The notes beneath the pieces were generated by a model. The model was not told the origin of the DNA. It did no database searches and saw nothing but the letters and a program-made list of their open reading frames with translations. A stretch of 64,000 bases of DNA, from assembly GCF_041296385.1 (NCBI RefSeq), contig NC_091023.1, positions 26,661,924 through 26,725,923 of the forward strand. The letters run 5' to 3'. Shown piece by piece: positions 12,476 through 23,155 of the stretch (positions are counted from its first letter, which is position 1; each line of letters starts with the position of its first letter). Position numbers and translations under genes: made by a program. The DNA is from Aphelocoma coerulescens (Eukaryota > Chordata > Aves > Passeriformes > Corvidae).

Positions 12476-15269
12476 CTTATTGAAAACCATGGTCCCAACA
12501 CCTTGAACTCCACTTCACATGGGATGGAGCCCATCAGCATCTATTGAGATTTGCCAAAGAATATCACTATGCCATGATACTCTCCTGCAAATGATCCCAT
12601 TCAAGAGAGCAAGCTTTGAGTGCTCCTACCCAGCAGACCCTGATACACTGTTATAAAGGAGGGAGCAAATAATAAATTCAGCATTTCTGAAATAAAAAGA
12701 TCAACATTTTCTAGTATTACATTATAGATCCAAAAATCTGCAAAGCTCCTCAAAAGTATTGACTTTTATACAACATGACTGGTAAAGAAAAGGCATGTAT
12801 TTGTATGTATGAACATGTTATTGAAGATGATCAGGCTCCTGCTGCCTGTGATGCCCACAAAACTCGATCTTCTCAAACAAAGCGATGAAGGGAAAGCTGC
12901 CTGTGATTTCTGGTGAAAGTGTCCCTGCACAGTGGAACAGGGCTTGAATACTCATCCTTGAATACAACTGGACTAAAATGAGATTTTTTTTCCTCCCACT
13001 AAGTTATAGTGACAACACTTTCAGCTATTTCAGTCATATATAAATACAAATGGCTCCTGTTTTTTTGACAACAAAGTATTTCAGCATCAGTGGGGGAAAA
13101 AAAAAAAAAAGAGTGGATAAAACAGCTTCAAGCAGACTCAAGACAAATCCCACCTGTCCTACTTATGTGATAATGGTCAGGAACTCATCTATGAGCAAAT
13201 GTTCCAAATGACACACTTAGCTTTTAAAAAAGATATTAGACCCTAGGCCATGTATGGCACGGTTATTTACACAGTATATTATAAATCTGTCTGCCTTCCC
13301 ACACCATTTACAAAGTCTCTACCACTCAAGTTTCAGGCCAGCCTGTGCTGCCAGTGAGTGCTCGCCACTTGGTTTACAGAAACTGTATTTTTAAAAATGC
13401 ATTTATAGGGTTGGTCAAGGTATTTACAGGCTTTGCACCCACCAAAGAGTGATCTACATAAGAGACATTCCCAGGAGTTCTTATCTACACCCTTAGAAAA
13501 ATAGCTGAAGTAACGTGACGGAAAAGCAAGCAGGGTTTTTAACCCTCATTTCTGACCACCCCATCCCTCTATTGGATATTAAACCTGCTTGAGATGGATA
13601 CAAAAGCTTCAGATACTTCACTGACAGCAGTTCTCATTTTCTATCCAGTCGACACTTTTTCACTGCAAGCTCACACACCTGCCACACTCATCCCCTCCCA
13701 GACATAAATGGGTCAGGACTCTGCCCTCACTGCAGAGGGGTGAATGGTATCTTGGGCTGCACAAGGCAAAGTCCGGCAGGTGGAGGGAGGGGATCCCTCC
13801 CCTCCGCTCAGCACTGCTGAGGCCACACCTGCAGGGCTGTGCCCAGATCCCCATTCCAGTTTGCAATCTTTAGTGCATACCAGATAAACCCGCCAGCTGT
13901 CAGTGCAGCAAACAGCTGATCCCTCTCCAGGGCACTAATTAAAATTTCCACCTTCTCTCTGCACTGACAAAAGCACTCATGCGAGCTGTCACAATCCAAA
14001 TGCATCCTTCATAGTTTCAAAGGGAGAACAGATATACACACTCTTGGACTAATTTTGCTTTATTTGACAAAGAAAATTAAGACAAGCATCCAGCTGTCCT
14101 TCATGTGGCCAGGTAATTCACCTGCCCTGAGTAAAAACAGATTACCCCATAAGGCAAAGATTTCCTGGCACTCAAGACACATTTGTATTTATGAAGTGTG
14201 AAGTTTAAAGATAGAATAATCTTCAAGAGGAATGAAAGTACAACCTTACTTTGCACTTCAAGCGACCTCTTCACGTCTGGAGAATCTTCTCAGGAGACAG
14301 TGGCTTTAGTAGTTACTATAAATACTTCTCTCTTTACACTTTGTCAAATACAGGAATAAAAGCAGACACCTGTGCCTGACAATCTAGATTTACTGAACAC
14401 AACCATCCAGATGTACTTTAGCAGGAGGAGTCTCACAGAAGTTTCTTGAGGAATCGTTGCTGACACATAAAGCACAAACAAGGTTTGCACTTCTCCTGAG
14501 CAATAGAAACCGCTTATCACCAGCTTTAAAGGGGGAAAATTAATATACAGCCTCAACACACAACAGGCTAATAAATCAAATATCCAGTACAGTAACAGGG
14601 AGCAACTCCTCTTTACTATAGTGTCACCTGAAGTCATAAAAAATTATCAGCACTTCCTGTAAAAATGCAGCCTTGGAGAACTTACAGCCCTTCTGGAGTC
14701 TGAGAGCAGTTTGGTAGTCCTGCCTTCTCAAAGCATCCAAATACTTGAATATTCAGCTTTTAACAAGAAGTTTAAAATAGCTTCCATAAAACACATGCTG
14801 TTATTTCTGCCATATAGAAATCAGTTATGGAACATTTGCACTCTTCTATAGGAGAGCAGGAAAAAATTAACCCCCAGCAGCTGAGCAGAACACTCGAGAG
14901 TCTGAGGTACAGGGAACCTCCCCTGTCAGGGCTGGTCACCAGAGTCTTTCAAACAAACTGAACAATATCACTGTGAATTTGTTTCAACTACTTTCCCCAT
15001 CTCCTCCTTTTAATAACTCTCTCATCTAAAACACTTGTACCTCATTGATTCTAAGAATGTACTGACTTGTCCTTAACAAAGGCATTTGAATGTTTAAACT
15101 GCGAAACAGCACTGTCAAACAAGTAACCAGTTTTGTTTAGCTATCTTGCACCACTCCAAAACTGACTGCAGAGCATGATAGGCTTTCTACCACCCAGAAA
15201 CTCATGAAGCGCTACAGTTACCTTTGGTAGTTTTTGTTATAGAAAGTACAGCAAGGACTGAACACAACC

Positions 15270-15860
15270 AACTAGAGTTTGTTTGCCTTAACCACCGTTT
15301 GCTGCCACCAACTCCGAAGGTCACCCCAGAAGTTCCAGTTTAGTTTTCAAACTGTCAAACCGAAGGCTCTCCAGGCTCTGGAGTGTGTCTGTCCAGGTTT
15401 CGTTCTCATGTGCTTTCACACACACTCGCAAACACAGGCCTTCAGGAAGAGAGCTGAGAACAAGTCTGCAGCTGCATGAGAGCTCAAACCTCTAAAATGT
15501 TTATGAGCAAGGTGAAGAAAGGGATAATACTGAGTACTAAGGCAATTCAAGTATCATGTATTTGTAGAACACTTAATTTTTTATTTAGGAGCACAACAAA
15601 ATATGCATCTAGAGCAATACCTAAATGATCCCATGCCCAGCTTTGTCCTTATATGATGAACATGGTCTCAAGAGCACAGTTCTACCAGCAGTTCGTCCTC
15701 CATACAAGTATGCGATTTAGCTGAGCTCAGAGACACGCTGCGGAGAGCCCTGCACAATCCGGTTCTCAACGGCCCAGCTGCCGTAGCTGACAGTTCACAA
15801 TTGCAGCCATTCACTAGTGTTCCTGGAATATAGCCGGAACAGTTCAAGCTGGTCAGTTAT
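15270..15860. promoter_or_regulatory. Intronic CpG-enriched patch
   Basis: CpG dinucleotides are scarce through most of intron 1 but cluster here. About eight occur in 15710-15840 (CACGCTGCGG, TCCGGTT, AACGGC, GCCGTAG, GCCGGAAC), and several more lie in 15290-15430. Retained CpG suggests low methylation, as at enhancers or weak internal promoters. No exon or core promoter is recognisable, so the call is only a candidate regulatory region. Confidence 0.35.
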
Positions 15861-18800
15861 CTCTGGAAAATGATCTATACTCTGCTCCTTTTCCAACAGC
15901 CCGAGTAATATTTTGCCCCAAAAGTCTGCCAAACATGTAGGAGGTTTGAACAAGCTTTCTCAGTAACATTCTTTTAACAGAAGCAACATATTTCTTTTCC
16001 CCCAAGAGCCAAAATAAAGTTATTAAGCCAGATGAAATATTCTGCTTGTCAATTACAAATTTGTGTCTACATGGGCATAAGGGTGAGCAGAGAACCTGAC
16101 AGACACTGATACCAAAATCCTCTCAGGTGCTCTAACTTGCCCTCCCTTCAAAATTACTAGTACTAGTGCTGAAGTCCCACAAAAGAAGAATCAGAGCAAT
16201 TTTGAGACCCAGTTCTAACTGTGTTCTTACAGTATTTTTCAGGCTCCCTGTTTGAGGGAGCAATACCCACATCTGCCTCAGTAACAGTACTAGTTCCTCC
16301 ATCCTTTAACACTGCTGCAGTTTATTTCACTTGCAGCCACATTTAAAGAGGAAAAGAAAATAATACTATGTTATGCTGTAAATATTTCGTAACTTTCACA
16401 CAACAGTTTTTCCTTTTTAAGAGCTTAGCAATTTGGACACATCAACTGAAAAACCAGCTTTGCTTTTCAAGGAAGCTGTGACATCCCAAAGGCAAGAAAT
16501 CTTCCTTTTTTATTCTTTTGGACTCCCTATCCACCCTTTCTTCTCCCCCAGACAAGATTTTCCAATTAATTGATTCTTCCCTATTCATCAGGTCAATGCA
16601 AGAAACCACAGTTTTTTTATAGACTGCTGTCAAAATGTACTGGGCTATGGAAACAGGAAATGAAAAGTCTTCAGGCAATGGCTTGGAAGAAAGTAATCTA
16701 TAAACATAGTTCTCTCTACATATCAGGCTAGATAACCTTACACCTCCACCCCTAATAACCTTAGATGTTGTTCGATTTAAAACAGCAGACTATAAGATAG
16801 GAGTAATACAAAAAACTTTTTTTCAGAAATACATGAACCAACCAACTTTTTACATCATGTTTACTGTGTTCCTGACATGCTATTTTCAAAGAATTTCCAT
16901 CTTAACTATTTTACCTTTAAAACAGTTCCTCTTCATATTCAGAATGGTGAGTGACTTTCCAGATAAATCCAGGGTATTGAGAGCTATACACTACTCCTTG
17001 ATCAGTCACTGGTTTAGAAGATGACTATAGGAGAATAATCTACACAAGTCTGTGAAGCTTCAAGCACATGCAAATACTGAAGTATAACTGAAGGTGCCAG
17101 AAGAAATGTAGATACCTGCCTACACACTGAGCCCCATTTCCGGGGATGTTAAACATTAACAGTAAGAAAGACAAAAGAGAAAAATGCTTTCCACAGATTT
17201 ATAGCTTCTATGACCACCAAGTAACCTCTCCAAACTCAGCTGTGTGTTAACTTCCTGGACCTGCCAGCACAAACCATGACTCATGATGTATCAGCTCCCT
17301 TTGCACCTTAATCATTGTCAACCCCCAGCCTATTAACGACACTTGAAGGTCTTCATTAACTATTTCAGCACTGATTCCAGTAGATAAGGCAGCTAGGCAA
17401 AGCCCATGGGAGTAGTGGCACAATTTAAGTGTCTGGAAAGACAAAAAAAGCAGGAGACAGTTCTACAGTAAAGCCTTTTCAGAGAGTAAAACAAATAAAA
17501 ACCAAGTGGTAAAACAGCCTTAACAAGCTGCTGGGTTTTCATTCTCACCTCTGTCTGAAGCCAGTGGAAGTCAGGCTACTGCTTGAGGGGAGCAAAGAAT
17601 AAACTTTGACCTGCTGTCTCTGTATCTATCTCCTACGTTGCATTGAGGTCTAGGCCCGTCTAAGGTGAGCTTTCACAGCTTACCAGGATGACCTTCCCAG
17701 CTCACACCATTCGAGCGCTCCTGGCTTTCTGACCACCCAGTACACGGCACAGTTTTATCACCCAGGGCAGAAGCTGACAAATGAGACATATGCACTCCTT
17801 CACTGATAACCAGACATTCATTTCTCTACTGAACACCACAGCAGGGCCTGTCAAAAAGAGCACACTGCATTTAGACCCCATTTCTAGTTCCTACTCATAG
17901 TTCTCATGGCCAAGTGTCTGAAAGAATCTCTTTAGACATCAACAGCATGTAAAGCACCACTGCAAGGTGGCAAGTTCAAAGACTAAACTAAAAAATAACT
18001 TTAAAAATCACTGTTCTGGGTAAGAGCACCAAGAACTGACTCACTGGAGTATCACACAAAGTTAGAAGCCCCTAGTCTGAATAACCAGGACAAGTTTTTC
18101 CCTATCTTTACACAGAAGTGATTCACTTGTCACAGATAATCATGTTCATTACCACAACTTATATTAAGTACTAGAAACTATGAAAAACAAATGCAAAATG
18201 CATTCCTTTCTTTCTGATTCCTGAATCAATAGAATGATTAAACACCAGACAAATCATCTTCTCATATAACACTGAGCTATGAAAAGAACTCACCAGCTTG
18301 AAATCTAACCTTATTTGCACAAGGCAGTTTGTCAGCCGGGTTAGCAATCTTCTTAAGGTAGGCAAACTGCAAGAAAATTTTAACTGTTTAACTTTTTCTT
18401 GTCAGTCCTTTACCACTTTAATCAGAACCAGGACAGCTTTCCAAATCATGGCTTTTTCTAGCAGAAAACCACAGCAGTTACTTTCTCAGACACAGCATCA
18501 GACAATGACCCAGCGAGCACAGGCCTGCATTAAATCTGCAGCCTGAACTCTCCAAACATCCACTTTGAGGTGCTCTCTCCATCCACTGCCCCCCAGCCCC
18601 ACAGACACAGCTGCTTTACTAAAACGTGCTCCAAGCAACACTGACTGTATTAGCTTAACGTCTGGTGCTGTCCCAAGGTGAGGGAAGACTTACAGAGAAA
18701 CTCACCACAAGATCTGCTCATAATGGCCTAATGCCTGTTTTTAAAAACAAATAACATACATGTATTCCCTTCCTCCAAACTGCTGCAATCCTGACAGTAA

Positions 18801-19699
18801 ATGCTGGGACTTAAATTCAGTGCTCAAACACTGCTTGATTCTTCTTTCCCTCAAGGAAGTCAATCAAATAGTTTTGGCCTTCAGAACAGTCTGACATGTC
18901 TATGGGAACAGCATCCACATACCCACTCCCTATCTCAGGCCCTCTTACGAGTCTGCTCACACCACACCCCTCTGTTACAACTCATAGTTCCAAATTACGT
19001 TCCAATAAAAAAACCCTCACTGTAAGGTTGTACTTCCCACCGTGTCCACATCTTTGCCCAAGCAGTGTCTGTCTTCTCAATACAAAGGACCATTCTCTGT
19101 AGAGCTTTCCCTGCATACAGATTTGCACACAAATCCACATCCAAGTGCAAGTACTTTCCTTACTGACACTATAAAGTGTTAACTCCATAGCAGGATAAAA
19201 ATCAAGAATCTGTGTTAAAAGCCTTAAGCTTTCCAAGATGCCCCACCTGATGGCCCTGAGATACCACCACACAGATTTAACACCATCAATAGAGCGTCAT
19301 TTTAACCCAGCTATCACTTAAGTGTTTTATAAAGCATTTAGGAAAAAGAATAGGCCCTCTCACATCATGAGCCACTGGCTACAGAAAGACAGCTTTCAGC
19401 CTTTGATTTTGAAGAGGTCATATTATTTGTGCATTAAGCAGCTTTCAGACTACTTTGCACCCCATTTTGTGAGAAAAGTAATCACACTCACGCTCCGGAA
19501 AGAACAAGTACAATTCACTACTTGCCTAAATACTTTGCTACGGTTTGCATTCCTAAAATAAAAATATAGTCGAGGTGAACCTCAGCATGACTTTCTGAAA
19601 ATATGAATTTACAAAAACCACTTGACAATAACTTGAAAGTTGACTTCTTTCCCCCTAAAAATACAGTTCTTTTTTATGGCATTATAAAATAATTCATAC

Positions 19700-21678
19700 C
19701 TGTCTTCATCACCATCAACAGGAATGGATATGCCAAAAACAGAGCTAGCAAGACTGTTCATTGGAGTACTTGCAGGTAACTGAAGAGGATTTGCTAGAGT
19801 GTCTGGAATGGGAGGCTTCACAAGAGGTTTATTTTCAGCTATAAGAGAAAGTGGTGGCTGAGGTAGGGGTTCCGATTTTCTTCTAGTATCATCAATCTGG
19901 CCTACTAAGGACTGGGCCTGGGTCTGAAACTGTCCAAGGTTTGTCTGAGGCAGACTGGCGGATGCGTTGGGCGCACCTTGCATCATTGAGTGTCCAACGT
20001 GCTGGGACTGGACTGCGCCAGTGCTTCTGCTGACAGAAGGGTGGCTCGTCAGCTGGGACTGGACCAGCGTAACAGGGACGTTTGGCATAGTAACAGAAGC
20101 GGTGGTGGACACACTAGGCACACTTGTACCGGGCACAACCGCAGGCACACTCTGAACTCCAGGGACCACAGCATGGGGAGCACCAGGCATTCCCGACACT
20201 TGACTGCTTCCCCCCACTGGATGCTGAGTCACAGATTTCTGTTGCACAACCCCCGTATGTCCAAGGCCTGGCTGCACCACACCTCCTGGCTGTGGGATGG
20301 CAGGTTGACTGGCTTGTGCCTGGCCACTTTGCAACAACCCCGATCCCTGTCCGACTGCTTCGCTGGGCTGCGCTGACACCCCCATCACCGGTGCTCCCAC
20401 AGGTGAGGGGTTTTGGCCCGTGACCTGCCCCACAGGAAGGCTGGAGGCCACAGTACTTGGAGCAGAGCTTGTAGTAGCCTGCTGAAGAGCTCCTTGAGAC
20501 TGCATAATTGTCATATGCTGCATGTATTCAGCCTGCCCAGGAGGCTGCGTCGGCAGTAGATGCACTGGTGGAATCTGGGACTGAGAATAAGCAAATTGTT
20601 GAGGCTGAGTCACTGGTATGTTTGCCTGCTGCACCTGCTGCTGGGCCACAGGAATGCTCGACTGCCCTACTGTCACATTTGGAGGTGCCATGCCTTTCCC
20701 GTTGGGTCCAGCCTGTGAAACACCCTGTGGATTTACCTGTGGCTGTGGTTGCTGCGGCACTATCATTTGCTGACTTGCTCCCGAAGCCCCAGAAAACACA
20801 GGCTGAACAGTACTCTGAGGCACGGCCCCACCTATGGGCTGTTGTGGCTGCTGTTGTTGCCCAATGACAAAATTAGGTTGCTGTAGAGAGGACTGGTTCA
20901 TTTTTTCTGTCTGAAGCAGCTGTGACACAGCAGCCAGGGAGCTGTCAGCTATGGAATCGGGGCCATGGGCTGATGCTGGCACAGCCGAGATCACAACAGA
21001 ACCTCCTGTGGCACCGAGGCCACTGTCCCTCTCTTGAGCAGCCTGTTCGAAGGTGCTGCTGTGCCTAATGCAATCTCCAGTCCTGCCCAGAACACCACCA
21101 CCATCTGAGTCCCGGTCATAGTACTCCATACACGTCCATCGGCCTCGCCTGTAGGGTTCCCCAGTACCGTGGTCCAGCTTGATCACCCTGAAGCGTGAGC
21201 TGCACGTGGCAGCTGCCGTCTGAGACATGGCCCCGGGGGCACTGGGTGCAGAAGGCCCTGTGGAGGGCAGGGTAGCCTGAGCACTGCTGCCTGCCCCCAC
21301 AGCAGTGCCAGGGGCAGCAGCTGGCAGGGGCACAGCCGAACTTTTCGGCACAGCCCCCCCGTTGGGGGCTGCAGCCACCCCAGCAGCAGCCACAGCCAGC
21401 TGCCCGTCCAAAAGAAGATTGGGAGAGACGCTGCTGGGAGTTTCGGCCTCGCCCACGTTGTTGAGAGTCTCTTCGGAGGAGCTCCGCTCGCAGACATCCT
21501 CGGGGCCATAGTCAGTGGCTCGGGAAACATCAAAGATTTCAGAAGACACGTCCTCAGTGCGGGACTCATCCGGGTCATCCAGGCTCTCGGTGTCCTCGGT
21601 GATGCTGCTAGCCACCTGCGCCGTGGTCACGCTGGTGATCTGGAAGCAGCTCTTCTTCTTGGCCGGCATCTTGGACAT
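19700..21678 (-). CDS. TSC22D2: TSC22D2 coding exon 1 (long-isoform N-terminal region)
   Basis: This exon encodes the first 659 residues plus two bases of codon 660 of TSC22 domain family member 2, a family of regulators that dimerise through a C-terminal TSC box and leucine zipper. The N-terminus is the family's conserved block (residues about 1-76, starting [20 protein letters not shown]). A second conserved block lies at residues 160-190 ([20 protein letters not shown], then WTCMEYY). It contains an RFRV tetrapeptide at 162-165, which fits the RFxV docking motif for the WNK/OSR1/SPAK kinase family. Residues 260-590 are low-complexity and rich in Q, P, S, V and G, as expected for this protein. 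RRKSEP at 599-604 fits a mode-1 14-3-3 site. The ATG at 21678 was chosen because it starts the known conserved N-terminus and has A at -3. The frame is open further upstream, but only through GC-rich DNA. The exon ends GATGAAGACAG/gtatga, splitting an Arg codon. Assignment is by recognition of the protein and is firm. Confidence 0.96.
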
Positions 21679-21995
21679 GTTTCCTCCGCAGGAAGGGGCT
21701 CGGCCGGCCGTGGCGAGGCGAGCGGGGTGCTGGGGCGGGCTGTCACAGCGTGCCGGCCGGGCCCCCGGCGCTACCGTACATCCTCCGGCGGCTTCCTGCG
21801 GCGGGCGGGGGGCGGCGGGGCTCCTCCTCTTCCTCCCTGTCCGCAGCCCTCTTCCCGCGGCCAGGCCTCCTTCTCCTTGCCGCCGCTCCGAGCGCCCCGC
21901 GGCTTCCTGAGGGCCGCAGCAGCGGGCCCGCGGCCCGCCCCGCGCGAGGGGCCCCGCGCTGGCCGGGCGAGGCCCAGGTGGCCCCGTGTCCCCCT

Positions 21996-22014
21996 CCCCC
22001 CCCCCCCGCCCCCC
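21996..22014 (-). promoter_or_regulatory. G-run in the TSC22D2 leader (possible G-quadruplex)
   Basis: The plus strand has 12 consecutive C, one G, then six C. The minus strand, which is the sense strand of the gene, therefore carries runs of 6 and 12 G with more short G-runs nearby. If transcribed this would lie in the 5' untranslated leader and could fold as a G-quadruplex. The length of the C-run may also be a sequencing artefact. Confidence 0.5.
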
Positions 22015-22289
22015 GCTGTCTCCGCGCTCTACCTGGAGACCAGCGCCAGGCGCATCCTGCTCGCAACCGGCCCGCGGGCTCGCCCCACGGGCAAACCCCC
22101 GCCGCGGGCGGGGTGCCGGCGGCGCGGCGGCCCGGGGAGCGGCGCTCAGCGGCCGCGGGCGGGCGGACCCGCTGCGCTGCGCCGGCCCCGGAGCTCCCGG
22201 AGCGCGGTAGGGCCGCGACTCCCCTCGCCCAAGATGGCTCAACTTGTGCGCTGCACCCTGGGAGCGCCGTGGCCACGCCCCTCGGCGGG

Positions 22290-22297
22290 TGACGTCA
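22290..22297. promoter_or_regulatory. Palindromic cAMP-response element
   Basis: TGACGTCA is the full-length consensus for CREB/ATF factors, here in the context GTGACGTCAC. It sits about 610 bp upstream of the TSC22D2 start codon, within the CpG island and close to YY1-like and Sp/KLF-like sites. Function is inferred from the motif and its position. Confidence 0.6.
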
Positions 22298-22561
22298 CGG
22301 CCCGGAGCAAAGCAGCGCGGCCCGGGGGTGGCGGGGGAGCCCGTCCTGCGGGGGACAGTTGGGATATGGCGGCCCACGCCGAGTTCCCCCCTTCTTCCTG
22401 GGCGGTTGGTCGCGCCCAGCCGCGCGCAGACCCGGCCGGAGGCGAGTACGCGGCCCCGCCGCAGCGCGAGCGAACGCGAGAGAGCGCCCCCCTCCGGCGG
22501 GGTCGGGCTCCGCCTGCGGCTCTCGCTGCGGTTGACCCAACGCTAAAGCCGGGAGCAGCGC

Positions 22562-23155
22562 AGAGGCACAGAATCACGGCACCACAGAGGCATTTGGGCT
22601 GGAAAAGACCTCTGAGACCGAACTGTGAGCAAAGCCCACCTTGTCACTCAGCCCAGAGCACTGAGTGCCACGTCCAGTCCTTCCTTGGACACCTCCAGGG
22701 ATGGGCACTCCACACCTCCCTGGGCAGCCCTTGCCAAGGCCTGAGCACCCTTTCCATGGGGAAATTCCTGCTGCTGTCCACCCTGAGTCTCCCCTGGCCC
22801 AGCCTGAGGCCGTTCCCTCTCCTCCTGTCCCTGTTCCCTGGGAGCAGAGCCCGACCCCCCCGGCTGCCCCCTCCTGTCAGGGACTTGTGCAGAGCCACAA
22901 GGTCCCCCCTGAGCCTCCTTTGCTCCAGGCTCAGCCCCTTCCCCAGCTCCATTCCCTTCCCTGCACCCACTCCAGCCCCTCAAGATCCTTCCTGAACTGA
23001 GGGCCAGAACTGGACACATCACTTGAGGTGCCTCAGCAGTGCCCAGCACAGGGGGACAATCACTGCCCGGGTCCTGCTGCCACACTACTCCTGACACAGG
23101 CCAGGATGACACTGTAATGAGTGTAATGAGGAATGGGTTGTTGTGACATTTAGTG
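22562..23155 (-). mobile_element. CR1 LINE, 5'-truncated, flanking the TSC22D2 promoter
   Basis: On the plus strand this reads as the reverse complement of a CR1 3' end: CACAGAATCACGG, GGGCTGGAAAAGACCTCTGA, ACACCTCCAGGGATGGGCAC, then the pyrimidine-rich region through GTCAGGGACTTGTGCAGAGC to CTGACACAGGCCAGGATGAC. The element therefore points along the minus strand, with its 3' end at about 22562. After 23112 the match breaks, but AATGGGTTGTTGTGAC near 23132-23147 resembles a CR1 segment normally further on, suggesting an internal deletion of roughly 100-150 bp. No reverse-transcriptase reading frame remains. Confidence 0.88.
22567..22580 (-). other. CR1 3'-terminal repeat remnant
   Basis: CACAGAATCACGGC resembles the short octamer-type repeats that end CR1 elements. 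It marks the 3' terminus of the copy and sets its orientation. Confidence 0.6.

Larger units (their letters stand above)
5966..19699 (-). other. TSC22D2: TSC22D2 intron 1 (13.7 kb)
   Basis: The intron is bounded by the exon 1 donor (gt at 19699-19698) and the exon 2 acceptor (ag at 5967-5966). The sequence is AT-rich and broken by stops in all frames. No other exon was recognised. It holds an old CR1 fragment near 9685-9850, A-runs at 7335-7349 and 13097-13110, an A/C-rich tract at 12427-12475, a short GC palindrome near 7580-7605, and a patch at 15270-15860 with more CpG than its surroundings. Other TSC22-family genes make short isoforms from internal promoters, so an alternative first exon could lie here, but none is recognisable. 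Confidence 0.9.
21600..22560 (-). promoter_or_regulatory. TSC22D2: CpG-island promoter and 5' leader of TSC22D2
   Basis: The sequence switches abruptly to very high GC with frequent CpG and returns to normal after about 22560. It covers the start codon (21678) and the DNA upstream of it. Visible motifs include a full palindromic cAMP-response element (TGACGTCA, 22290-22297), YY1-like sites (AAGATGGCT at 22231-22239 and ATGGCGGC at 22366-22373), a KLF/Sp-type CCACGCCCC (22272-22280), GGGCGGG near 21734, and an ETS-like TTCCTG near 22395. No TATA box was seen, as is usual for CpG-island promoters. The transcription start cannot be placed from sequence; the cluster of sites at 22230-22400 makes that area the best guess. 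Confidence 0.8.

Noticed and set aside
21727..22995. 422-codon plus-strand open frame across the CpG island and CR1
   Set aside because: It is a composition artefact: stop codons are rare in GC-rich DNA, it runs from promoter sequence straight into a CR1 copy, and the peptide is P/R/A/G-rich with no known domain. Several overlapping frames on both strands here are of the same kind.
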